This document shows, one piece after another, positions 11,916 through 23,595 of a DNA stretch of 64,000 nt (its first letter is position 1; each line of letters starts with the position of its first letter). Location: positions 23,405,537-23,469,536 of the forward strand of contig CP093829.1 of the NCBI GenBank assembly GCA_033063855.1, in the 5' to 3' direction. Under the pieces are notes generated by a model. The model worked only from the letters and a program-made list of their open reading frames with translations, was not told the origin of the DNA and ran no database searches. This stretch comes from Smittia aterrima. Lineage: Eukaryota > Arthropoda > Insecta > Diptera > Chironomidae. A program made the translations under genes and the position numbers.

Positions 11916-14900
11916 CTGTAAATAAAAGAGAATGAGATAGAGAGAATGTGTTAGCAACGTATGGACAATGCAATTAAAGTTTTTTCTTTCTTTCTCCCCG
12001 ACAAACGTGCTTCAGGGCGATAAATTCGAACACGCTATTTTCACTGTAATTGCATCTGCAAACAAGCGTTTACCCAATTCAAGCTACATCATCATTAAGC
12101 GTAATTTTTGATAGTTAACTGCTGTTTTCTTTGCCGTCGATGAAAATAAAGAAAAATAGCTTTCATAGAAAATTAATGGTCGACAAGCACATTCACATAG
12201 ATCACCTAACTGACTCGAGATGTACTCTCTCGAGACAAAGAGCAGAGAAAGCAGCCGCGTTTTGTTTAAAAAGTCTCGGCGTTTTGACAACATCAATGAA
12301 GTTTGCTTGCAGCTAATTGAATGATGGTTCTAATGACTCTCGTTATTTCGAGTTTACTTCCTCGTACGTCGTTCGTTTACAAAGCAAGGCACGTTGTGGC
12401 TTACGGCACTTCAGCATAATCAAACATCAAGTGCAATTTGTCACGAGTTAATTGTGATTGTGACGAACGTAAATAAATCTCGACACTGCTTTTCAATTAA
12501 AGCCAAACAAGATCAAGTTCGTGTTCATTACAAAATGTGACGGGTTGAGGAATGAAAATCGATTTGGAATTTCGAAAGTTGAATTCCCGACTGGAAAACT
12601 AATTGATTCCGACACAATTACGTTGTGAGTTATAGTTTACAGTGATCGTAATTGAATTGAAGAGCTCACACGAACTTCTGCACGAGCATAACGCGCAGCG
12701 AACTAAAGAACTTCTTGTGACCTGATTTTCAACTTACGTGTGCACTCATTATTTCGCAAAAACGTGATGCATCGGCACAGCGGCAGAGCCATAAACAAAT
12801 TTATTGAATCAGTGATTAATTGTGCAAATTATCACAATCATCAATAGCTCTGACGTAAATGGCTTTTGTCGATGTTTTTGCAGCCGGAGCGATAATCTGT
12901 TTAGAAGTGAACACTTTTGGTGCATTAATTATCAGCCTTAATGACTTTGGGGCGTTACGCTACTGCATTGAACAATTAACATGTTATTGTCATCGAAAGG
13001 TTGATTAATTGCAGAAAACCTCATTTGCGAAACGAGAGAGAGAATTCCGTCGACGTCGATGTTGGGCGCCATTTAATTCGTACGACGCATACAATTATCA
13101 TCACAGCGTCATCTCACTCGATTGTGTAGCAATTTGAAATGAAATCGAAAAGAACATGCAAATTATCGCTACATCTTTTAATTATACAATCTTCGACTCC
13201 CTGCTGACTTCTGTATTGAGCGAGAGAGTGAAACGGCTTTATACGAACGACAGCAGAAGATGAAACAATAATTGCAGTTTGAGGCATGATAAGTATCAGT
13301 CATTGATAAATGTCAGAGACTTGATGGAGGTAATGGGGTCGCTTAAAATGTTGTGATGGGAGACGTTGGAACATGTTGTCGAAGGTTTTTGAAGGTCGCG
13401 TCGCTTTCTTTATTACAAGATCGACTCGTCTTACTTCTTTAAAGTTCAGACACTTCACATCTCGCTAGACTTGTTTCATTCATTTTTGAAAGATACAAAA
13501 AAAAACTTTTGCCATTTCGATGATGGCGCTTTCCGAGAGAGCTTTAAGTGTCAAACGGATTTCCATAAAAAATTATTTTGTAAAAATGAAAAATTTGTAA
13601 ATCGCAATCAACCCGAGCGAACACCATTGACCTTTGTCCAGAGCTGTTCCACTCGACTTCCCACCGAATCGTGAAATGTAAATCGGTAATTGAAAATTGA
13701 TGTTCGCTGAGCGAAAACGTAAATTGAGAAAATTCAGGCCATTTTCCTCTCGCCATTAAATTGAACGCAATTAAATTGAAAACAGAAATCGAGAGTGTTA
13801 GAGCTATCGACGTTTAGCAATATCATTTAAATACAAAAGTGCTTGAAGCATAAACAAGTGCAAAATACCCGACAGTGACCTTGGAGTTCTCGTTTCGATA
13901 TTCAAATAAACTCTTTTTCTTCTCTCCACAGTTCCACTACATTTTTGTAAGCGATCTCCTCGAGGGTTCGTGGCGAGATGATGTCAAACACATGCCAACA
14001 TCGATAAAGTAACACTTTGTGCTTACAATCTCCGCCACAACAGAATATTTTGTTTAAACAACTTAAAATCGAAATTTTTCTCGCTTTACAAATTTCTGAA
14101 GCTTTTCTTCTCTTGCTAAACAGCAATTTCTGCTCAAATGACCAATCTCGATAAAAAAGGAATTCCCCACGAGCTTCCACATAAAATGCCTCAACAGATT
14201 CCTCGAAACATTCATATCAGATGATTTGATTTTCAAACGTAAAATGTGTCGCAACAAAATGAAGGCAAAGCTTTCATGTAATTCCTTGTTTTGAGATGAA
14301 ATGGAAAGCTTTTATAATCTTCTAACGGAATTGCGCATGGTGGTGGAGTTAAGCAGGTGCATTTCAATAAATTAAAGTCTTAAGAGATTTACAACGAGAT
14401 CAAACCAGGGAGACGACTTACATATTACGTTTGCTTCTGTTGTCGTACGAAATTCTTTTTCTCTCGAGCTCTTATCTCAATGCGATGAATTTCCCGAAAA
14501 AGATTGAAGAGTTGGAGCTTAATGTTTGGAGAACTTAATCCGCAGCTAGAACGAGCTCTTGGCTCACCGAGCTGAGCGAGAAAATCACGACGACGTAACT
14601 AGCAATTACTTCTCTCGTTTGATGGCTTCGCCTGCACACGCTGCAACGTTTTTCTCTCTCAGAAATCGCAATAAACAAATGCAGCCACTTGACACTCGAC
14701 TTTTTTTTCTTAATGAAACTTTTCCACTCGTTCTTCTGTCACCGAAATGTTTTCTTTCGTTCGCTCGCCTTCTATTTATTTAACAAATACTTCTCCACTT
14801 CAGAAGTGAATTTTGTTTTCATTATCAGCATAAAAAACGGGGAAACTTCAACTGTGTTCACACGATTTAAGTCGAAACTTTATTCCCGCATATGCGAAGA

Positions 14901-17900
14901 CGCTTTTGCAATGTTTACACTAAAAAATATTTTTTTTTTCGCTGCCACGGAAAACTAACAAAAAGAAAATTTGTTAATTGAGTGCGATAAAAAATGTGAC
15001 AAAGCTCTTCGCGTTTGCCCTCTCAACACATTCACGATTTTCTTTGCGCGAATATTTTTGCATGACTTTTAAGAACTTCTTGTTGTTTACACTGAGCGAA
15101 CGCTGCAGCAGCCACAAAAAAAAACTGTTTCACTTGCCTTCGCTTACTTCTTGCTACTCACGATTACAAGTTTTCTTCTTTATTTCTCTCTCTTGCTTAC
15201 ACTTTTACAATCGTCGACAGCCATGAAGTTTCAATCTACGCTTCATTTGACTATTCCAAAAATGAACGAATTTGCATTTGCATTAACATTTCAAATTTGT
15301 CACTCGCAGCTAAATCTGCGACTTCGCTTGAACTTTCAGCGATTTCTTTTGTTCACTTTTACAAGAAAATTGTGAGTGTGAAGAGTTTAGGGTCAGAGTC
15401 GATCGTTTTCACAATTTCCCGATCGAAATTTTCAATTTCATTCGTTCTTGACGTTGCCCTATTTCTTTTCGTCTTTTTTTTCTATATTTCTTGCCCACAC
15501 TCACACTCGATTTATGAGTTCGAAGAGTTAGTTTTCTTTGAAAACACAAAAATCCACTCACGACAGCTGAATTTCATTCAACTTTAGCTCTCACTCTTTC
15601 CACGAGTTCTGAAAACTTTTTTTTTTCGGTGATTCTTTTTTTTTGTTTCCGTTGTGAGACACAAAACGTGTTATCAAAATCTCAATAAACTTTTTTCGTC
15701 GACGACAATATTGCACAGTTTACGCTTGAATCAATCCGCTTGTTACCGCAACTCGAACGAAACTATGATCGATTCGACGACCGACGACAGACGTGTGGCA
15801 TGAAAGAAATATTTTTGTTGTTTTTAAATACAAACTTGTGTCTTATCTCATCATGAACACACACATCCAGTGCCTCTCCCTTGCATGTATTCAACTCTGG
15901 GAATTGCAGACGTTTCAAACGAACGATCGTTGAGATCATCATTTCGCCTTCGCGAGTTGAAGGATTTCTTGAAAAATATTTCTCAATCTCTGATATTCTC
16001 GATCTCTGTGTGACTCAGAGAATGACGACGAGCCCCAATATCGAAGCGAATCGGAACACATGCACAAATATTTGAACCAACACCAGCGTTTGCTAACGGC
16101 AAATGTGTAGTTTCTCGTTCCTTTGCTTTTTTAGAAATATTGCAAAACTTTGCAGCGATTTTTATTTATTTTTGAAAGGATCGATCTGAGCGCACGTAAG
16201 TTGATTAGGAAAATAATCCAATTATCTCTCACACGATGAACTTTAGTCTTTGCCTCTTTAGTTTGTTTTTATCAAAAAATTTAAACATTTATGTGACTTA
16301 CCGACTTCATCAAACAATCCCAAAGCTAACCCAATATTTTGTTTAACTTTATCGCTCGACGCTTATCGCTTCAGCATCTGAAAGGGACTTCAAACTGTTT
16401 ACGAGTCTCAAGAGGACGGAAGAAGCTTCGAATTCGCATGACATCTGAAACACATCACTCGATTGCTTCGAACAGTTTTACAATCTAAGCGACCATCGAC
16501 GGAGCGATTCCGGTAGCCGGCGGTTATGTGTGGGACTCGAGAGAAGCTCAGAATATCAAATTGAACGTTTTATTGCCGATAAGTTTATTTATTTCGAGGT
16601 AACAAAGGCCTCGGTTACCGCTTCAGTCAGGGACCATAAATTTACTCGCTGTCAAGACACGAACAACAAGAACAACGCGTAGCTGTTATCAATGGCAAGT
16701 GGAACTAATCAATCGATTAACTTCCTTTAACGCAACTCTTCAATTCTTCTCTGAATGAATCATAAAGAAGGTAACACCTTTGAGTTGTGTTCAAGTGACT
16801 TTCATTACAGATGCAGTTCATTTTATTTTTTTCGACAAAGTTGCAGGAGAAGTGTCGGTGCTTGTGGCTTGAAATAAAACCAGAAATGTATCTCGCGCTA
16901 ATGAACTTACAGAAATTTATTGCATTAGCGACTACAACTGTCGCAAACCTGGAAAGTTTTTGTCTGAGCAGGAGAAACCGCAAAAATACAAAAAAAAATG
17001 TTTGTTGGCTTGGAAATTTTCAAACGCGATGATCTCTGGAATTTCATGAAGAAAAATGAAACAAGTTTTGAAATTCATAATTTTAACAATGAGAGTCGAT
17101 GCATTAGGAGTTTGATCAAAAGAACTTTGTCTCGGTAAACTCTTTGCTCATTTAATATAAAGCGCGCTCGGGTGAAGAGACAAGAAGAGATTGAATATGA
17201 AGATTACGAAAAAATATTTCACAAAACCAGTTTCAACTTAATGCTTCATGTTGATATGCTTCTTCTCTCTTGTTTACAGTTCCGGGTTCAAGGACGAATT
17301 TTCAGAAGAAACTCAGCTGGAGATTTCTCAAAACGCTCATGGTGCAAGCTCGAATTGAATAATTGATCAGCCAATCAAGTTTAGAAGCAAACATCTCTCT
17401 CTCTTCTCGCTAACTTGTTGAATGGCGAGGCGATAAATTATGGAATTCCTTGGAGCTACACGAGGCAAATTCCAAAACTTCTTTTACACCTCTTCAACCA
17501 GCCAAGAATTCCTCCTTTGTTTCGAGATGAGATTCGTGTTTCTCTCCTCTTTCAACATTCTTCCACTTTCGTATTTAATCTCAATGTCTGAGTTAGCAAA
17601 AATTGAAATTTAAATCAGATCAGGTGTCTAAGGTTTGGCGCTAGCCAAAGGCTTCAGTAATTAGAAACGAAAGAAGCAATGTCATTATTTCCACGAGGAG
17701 TCGAGCGGATTGCTTCGAAATGATAAAGCATAAATGTTATGGAGCTTTTAATGGCATTTTTATGACACAACGTCTATCTCATTTCCTGTAATCTCTTCGC
17801 CCCACGCGTAGACGAAAGGAAAAAGCTTCAAAATCGGCTTCTGGAGTTCTCGTAAACATTCCAAAGACAATTCGTTTTCTGTTTGTTCATCTCAAACTTT

Positions 17901-18252
17901 TCGGCCGTTCTATTTGACTATCCAACTGTCGTTCAATGTAAAACCCAGACTTGAAGTTTGTAAACATATCAAAGCTTGTCTCATTTGCTTTGGTTATCGC
18001 TCACACGAGGAGAGTTCTGCGACCTTTCATTCGGCACATGAAGTAGAACTTCCTCAAGGTGAATTAGATAAACGAGCTCTTGTTGCGTCATCGTTTTGAT
18101 CGATGAGGTGTAAAATGGATTAAAACCTCGAGATTAATAGCTTTTTCCGAGCTGACGCCTCTCATCTTTCACCATCCGGTTCTTTCAATTAAGCAACCAG
18201 GTATCGTTCGTGTCCATTCAATGTAAAGTGAAATAAATAAACAACACGATTC

Positions 18253-18273
18253 TGATGATGATTGATGATGATG
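18253..18273. repeat. TGA-type microsatellite
   Basis: A short, slightly interrupted (TGA)n tract in non-coding DNA. Confidence 0.7.
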
Positions 18274-18522
18274 CTTCGGATCGTTTGGACGATCGTCGTT
18301 CTGACGAATGAAGTTTATATAAGGATTGCTTAGCGCTTCGCGAGCCACTTTAATTTATGATTGAAGCCAATAAAAAAGAACTTCGGAGTTAATGGCGAGC
18401 ACGGCGCTAACGAATGACTTTTTATTGGTTTTTCTTGGAACTTGCGTGGCGTTTCGAGACAACTCGTCTTGACGTAGTAAAAGTGATCAGCTCATTAGCT
18501 TCTCGACGCGCGCGTTCCATTC

Positions 18523-18591
18523 CAAATCAAACTCGATTTACTGTATCGATCGAATTGATATCGACAGTAAACATTATTCGAGTTTGATTTG
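18523..18591. repeat. 69-nt imperfect hairpin (pre-miRNA sized)
   Basis: The outer 14 bases (18523-18536, CAAATCAAACTCGA) are a perfect reverse complement of 18578-18591. After an asymmetric internal loop of about 6 nt on the right side, TTTACTGT at 18537-18544 pairs with 18564-18571. Further pairing of ATCGAT-type bases closes a small loop. The structure has about 26 paired bases per arm and could be drawn on either strand. I do not recognise either arm as a known insect miRNA. It could be a miRNA precursor, a small palindromic element remnant or a chance palindrome. Confidence 0.6.
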
Positions 18592-19812
18592 TTTATGCAT
18601 GGGAAAAGTCGCTGGGCTGTCTGATTGATTTCAAGGGTGCACGTTGTTAGCGAATTGAAATAAAATTGTTTACAATTCATGAGAAAAACTTCTTTCGTGT
18701 CAACTCAACAAAAATAGATTTTTTCCAAGAATTTACAGAAATTAAATCTTCGCTGGAATCTTCTGGATCCCAATTAAATTCAGAGTTTTAAACACTTCTT
18801 CGTTAATTAGCGTGGTTTACAAACAAAAAGAAAGAATCAGACTAATGAAAAATAACAGTTGACGGAAACCGAAGCGGATAAGATAAGAAGACTTGAACTT
18901 GTCAAACATTTCGATTATCGAAGAATTTATCGCCGAAAGCAAATGTGAGACATGCCCCAATATATTCAATCGCTTAATTGATCTAATCAAGTCGAACGTG
19001 CCGCATTGGAATCAATTTTAATCAAAGTCTGTCCATAAAAAACAAAAAGATTGACGTCACTTGCGTCAATCGATTTCCCTAGTCGTCGCAAAATGTGAAG
19101 AATTTCGTTTAACATTTTGCAATTCGTTGCATTCACAACTTTTGCAATAAATATTTACGACTTTTCTCATAGAAATATTTACACAGGAATGTTGGAATCT
19201 GCGCTACACATTCGTCATCCATTTGAGTTTGCTCACACCTCCTTTCAAGTTCAGAAGTCGACTCGTTGGGGAAGGTCAGTTTGAGACGATGAGATTTCCA
19301 ATCACGTGTCTTTTGTTTGCGACGACAACTGCGCTACTTAACGCAACAAAGTTTTCCGACAAAAGTTTTTCTTTTCAAAACGGGAACGAAGTCAACCATT
19401 GTTGGTGAACATCTCTCTCGAGTTATCGATGATAGAAAATGAATCTGAAAAGTTCTCCTTTGTGTAACAATAACGAATCTTGTTTCAAAGTTTATAATTC
19501 CCTGTCAGCTCTCGATTTCCAGCCAATCGAACAGCAAAAACTTTTTCTAAGAAATCGAACTTTACCCTCCGCTGCTTCTTCACGAAAGATTTAATATTGA
19601 AAATACATTTTTCGCTAAAGAAAACTTGAGCTTTGGCTTCGTTAATCTAATTATAAAGCTTTTCAAAGTTTCCCTTCGCTATGAGAGTTTTGAGACAATT
19701 TCCAAAAGCAATTGGAGCTTCTCTGTCATCACTCAAGATTATTTAAAACTTGGTCGGTCTTTCGGATGAAATTTCAAACCCCTTCTTAGAATTTTGTAGC
19801 ATTTTCTCGACA

Positions 19813-19832
19813 AGAGAGATAGAGAGAGAGAG
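19813..19832. repeat. GA-rich microsatellite
   Basis: A short GAGAGATAGAGAGAGAGAGA tract in non-coding DNA. In flies such tracts can bind GAGA-type factors, but here this is only a sequence observation. Confidence 0.6.
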
Positions 19833-20688
19833 CTCTAAACAAGCGATAAGTTGTAGCATGAAAATTTCCACCAACAAAGGTGAAGAAGAAAAACTAAATC
19901 AAGTTTTCATTTCTTCGTTTACAGGAAAAGAAAATTCTCACAGTTTCTGAAATTAAATTCAGCGATAAAAACCGAGGAATGTCGGAAGGAAGGAAGTGTA
20001 AGGATTGCTTGGTGAAAAAATGTTTTCTCACTTCCCTTCGCGCGAGAAATAAACTAATTTAATGTCAAAGTTCACTCACCAGCTTTCCCTCTCTCTCTCT
20101 TTGAATTAAAAATTCATAATTCCAATTTCTATTTTCGGCCATGACGCAAGCCAGAGGAAACTTTTTTCGACTGCTAAAATTAAACATCAGATCGCATTTC
20201 TCTCCTCCCCACCGACACCCACGATAATGAAATAATTTGATTCCATCATTGGACTTTTTTTTGTTCGTTGCAATTCTCATTTCCGAGTTGAATTATGCAT
20301 TGAAAATGCAAATTGTGCAAGAGAAACTCGAATAATTAACGATTGTGTCAATGAAAAACATTGCACGAGCTGTTGAGTGTTTATTTGACTTTCATTGGCT
20401 TCTGATGGCTTTTTCGATAACCGCCGCGAAATTGGAAAACTCTTCGACAATTAGCGGGAAAAACTCATTAAAACTTTGAATGCATCAAATTAGATAAGAT
20501 CCCATCTCACTCAGAATTGAGCTAGAGTTTGCATAAGAAAGCCTTTCATCTCGAGACGAAAAAGGTCAATGAAAGGGTTTCCATGACAAACTTTTCCTTC
20601 TTTTGAACTCAAAAACAATTTCCTTTCTTCAAATGGAATTTATTTCATTAAAATGCGCGGGTCCGATTTACAAAGTTTTTCGAAGAAT

Positions 20689-21599
20689 TTATTGAGAAGG
20701 ATTGTGAGCGGCTACGACGTCTTTGTATTCAGCAATCTTCTCTCGAGTTTGTTGAAGCTTTTCTTTAAGCAGAGTGATCTCCGATTTGACTTTCTTTCTT
20801 GTTTCTAAAATATGTTCAAGTGATTTGACTTTCTTCTCTTCGACTGAAAAAAAAAGAATTTAGTTAGCAAATGAAATGAAAAAGGATTAAGAGGATCTTA
20901 CAGTCAGTGTCGTGAACCCACGAGCCATTCGAGACCGGCTGAATTGTGTTGAGCATTTGCTGCATTAACTGTGATGGCTCATAAAAGACAATTTCGTCGT
21001 AGAACTCAGAAACCAATCTCTTTTTAGTGTCAATGACAACAGGCGGCGGAGCAGGAGTGATGGAGCCATCTGCGTTTGTAATCATTGGAGCATCAGGTGA
21101 TGGCGGTTGAAAAAGTTTGAGAATGTGATAGAAGGTAACTGGCCTGAAACCGAAAGAGTTTTGATTAATTGATAATTAGAAAGGACAACTCTCGACTCAC
21201 TTGTAAACAGTTGGATCGTGGAAATAAATCTTGATCGAGACCTCAAACTCTCCCCATCCAGTCTCACTCACTTCATACGGCGGCTTCGAAATAATTCTGT
21301 TTGGATTCTCGTAACTCTCGTGAAGTTTGAAAGCAATTTTCTTAACATAAGTTTGCATATCTTCATTGTTGTATGGCTTCACATAAACTGTCCAGTTGTG
21401 CGTGTGTCCATCTTCTTCTCTCTTCTTTCCAAATGCTCGAGATACATTTCCGTAAACAATCGGCTTCACTTCTGTGACTCCCTGAAAAATAAAGGATTTG
21501 TAATTGTTTGAAAATGAAAACAAAACAAAACAAATTTCTTACCTTGACTCTTCCGCCGCTGTCTGGACCGAAATCCGCGAGCTTCAACAACGGATTCAT
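20689..21599 (-). CDS. Gas41: YEATS domain protein Gas41 (YEATS4)
   Basis: Gas41 is a histone acyl-lysine reader shared by the TIP60/NuA4 and SRCAP/SWR1-type H2A.Z-loading complexes. I read four exons: 21599-21543, 21481-21201, 21143-20902 and 20843-20689, giving 244 residues with every phase consistent. The start MNPLLKLADFGPDSGGRVK parallels the human start, in which the conserved ADFGPDSGGRVK-like stretch is near-terminal. The YEATS fold (about residues 20-140) contains KPIVYGNVSR, KKREEDGHTHNW, YVKPYNNEDM, HESYENPNR and the ETGWGEF signature with the reader-loop aromatic Trp-Gly. A C-terminal coiled coil (about 195-240, with KKVKSLEHILETRKKVK) ends in the usual position. The length is slightly above the human 227. 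It lies head-to-head with Tgi, with 509 bp between the start codons. AATAAA on this strand lies about 45 nt beyond the stop. Confidence 0.95.
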
Positions 21600-22108
21600 A
21601 TTGAACTTTACTTGCTGCAATTTATACGTATTTTAACTACAATTATAATTCTTAACTCAAAAAAGCGAACTTGTTAAAAATTAGTTTTCATGAAAGCGTC
21701 AAGAACGAACGATTTCAAAGAACTTCAAAGTTTCGTCCCCAAGATTCGTCAGTGAGGTCATTTAAAAATCATACAAATTAAGAACATTCCTAGTTCAATT
21801 CTCAATTTTTCGAAATTCAAGAAATTTGCGTAAATTTCAAATTATCTTTGTTACGTCACTTTCAGTCGAACCCTTCAGTGGAAGCGAGACTTTGCTGAAG
21901 CGACAGAATTAAAATTTCAACCAAATTACAAATCACTGTGAATTCACATCCTAAAGACTCGAAGATGCTCTAAAAGCATATTCCTATCAATAAAGTCAGT
22001 TCACGATACCGATCGCATCAAATAATTTACCGCAATTGCATTGAAAAAGGCTCAAATCGAAAATCTGAGTCACAACAACAACAAATACTTGTGAGAAGTT
22101 CATTTACA
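21600..22108. promoter_or_regulatory. Bidirectional intergenic promoter region, Gas41 / Tgi
   Basis: Only 509 bp separate the two divergent start codons, so this interval must contain both promoters and 5' UTRs. No TATA box is convincing at a suitable distance, and I could not place either transcription start. Confidence 0.5.
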
Positions 22109-23084
22109 ATGGAGTCATCACTGGAATTACTTTCACGCGCTGCATTGAATGCTCAAGAACATGAAGGTAAGCTTTCGCGGGTTTTGTGTTATGTTCATCC
22201 TAAAGATTTTTTTATCTCAGCCGCACTGGAACTTAGCAAATTGCCAGCTAAAAAGAAACTTCTGTCACAACTCAAGCATCAACAGCAACAAAATGCCATA
22301 CAGAACCCGCCGATACCGATAGTTCCCATCAATCAAGCTCACTCGACAACAAACTCAATCAATTCCAACAACAAAAATCCCGAGCCAATGGATCAGGACG
22401 ATGACGATGAGGAGATTAACGTACACGACGACGATTGTCCACTTGACATGCGAATAACAAAGCATGACTCTGACAGCGATTCCGTCCGGCCAAGCGTTAT
22501 ACGAAGAGCTCCATCCTTTAAAGAAACTTCTAACTCTCCAAGTCGTGGTACGATCTTCATCTTCTTTAATCTTGAGTCATTTTAAAATATTTTTCTTTTT
22601 AGATCCATCATCAACTTGTGATCCGTTCATTGATGAACATTTTCGTCGATCTCTCGGAACTGATTATGATCTCATTATGCGCAACAAGCAGGAACAGGAA
22701 CTGGCATTACAAAAGCAACGAATGATGGAAGAACAACAGCAATTGCTTCTTCAACAGCAGCAACAACAACAGCAAGCTGTAGTCATTCAGTCTCAACAGC
22801 AAAACATACTTAAACTCAAGCATCATAAGAAGCATCAAATCCACCAGCATCAAGCGATGTTAGCTGCAAAGCACAGTCAAGCTATTGCAACGCCGCCAAC
22901 AACTCCGTCACCGCCAACTCAGCAACAGTCGTCGCCAATCTCTACTCAAGCTTCGACAGTTCCGCCGTCTCAAAAGCAAGTGATAATAACTGAACACAGC
23001 AATGCTGATGAGATGTCTGTTGATGATCACTTTGCCAAAGCACTGGGTGACACTTGGAAGCAATTTCAAAACGATGGCAAATGA
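22109..23084 (+). CDS. Tgi: Vestigial-like 4 / Tgi, TEAD-binding transcriptional co-repressor
   Basis: Tgi (VGLL4 in mammals) binds the TEAD factor Scalloped through two Tondu motifs and opposes Yorkie, limiting growth in the Hippo pathway. Exons are 22109-22166, 22221-22547 and 22603-23084 (288 residues). The N-terminus MESSLELLSRAA resembles the VGLL4 start. A central CPLDMRITKHDSD...RPSVI block also matches VGLL4. Tondu 1 is DPFIDEHFRRSLG and Tondu 2, near the C-terminus, is SVDDHFAKALGDTW. Between them lies a poly-Gln region with His/Gln-rich stretches. No PPxY motif is present, although, as I recall, Drosophila Tgi uses such motifs to contact Yorkie WW domains. Intron 1 is 54 nt, in frame and stop-free, so its retention would add 18 residues. 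The ATG at 22109 was chosen because it gives the conserved N-terminus. Confidence 0.93.
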
Positions 23085-23595
23085 GCTGCGCTTCTTTCCT
23101 TACGAATTCTTCCTTTTATCTCACTTGGTGGCAATCTGACGACCTTTTTCTCTTTAGTTTATCGATGGATCTTTTTTATGCATTTTAGGTTCTGATAAGA
23201 ATGGTTTTTGAACGGCCGGTGTGACAATAGCTGCGACAATATTTTTTTGTGAGAAGAATTGCCTTAGCTCACGCTGCCCTTGCGTTATGAGCAAAACTCG
23301 ACTCCTTTTCGCTCTTCAAGCTTCATCACATTTTATCTGGCCAACTATTTTGACTAATTTTTAGGCCTCGAATCACGAGCGAGATTTTTAGAAATCAAAA
23401 ACAAAATTAAAGTTTCTTGTTAAACAGAATCTTTTCGTTGAATTGCAGAGCGAAGTTTTTTATGACGAGATGAAACTTTCTATATTTTTAAGATTCAAAG
23501 CGACGACATTTCGCTGTTCTTTTTATTACAACTGAAACAATTGTGAAGATTTTTAGAGTTTAATAAAAATTGATAAACTTTTTTAATAATTAGAT

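Larger units (their letters stand above)
11460..20630. other. Gene-poor region, intergenic or intronic
   Basis: No supported multi-exon gene was found. The stretch contains one candidate exon (11829-11915, minus), a long hairpin (18523-18591), a TGATGATGATTGATGATGATG tract at 18253-18273 and a GA-rich microsatellite at 19813-19832. Isolated strong donors on the minus strand at 16302, 12738 and 20080 could belong to leader exons of a large gene, but such hexamers are expected by chance in this length. Confidence 0.45.

Noticed and set aside
16302..16440. Possible minus-strand exon ending at a GTAAGT donor
   Set aside because: All frames contain stops close to the donor, so it could only be a non-coding leader; no supporting partner was found.
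20065..20280. Minus-strand open frame ending in a GTGAGT donor at 20080
   Set aside because: The donor is good but the peptide is unrecognised and no acceptor or partner exon could be paired; such donors are expected by chance.
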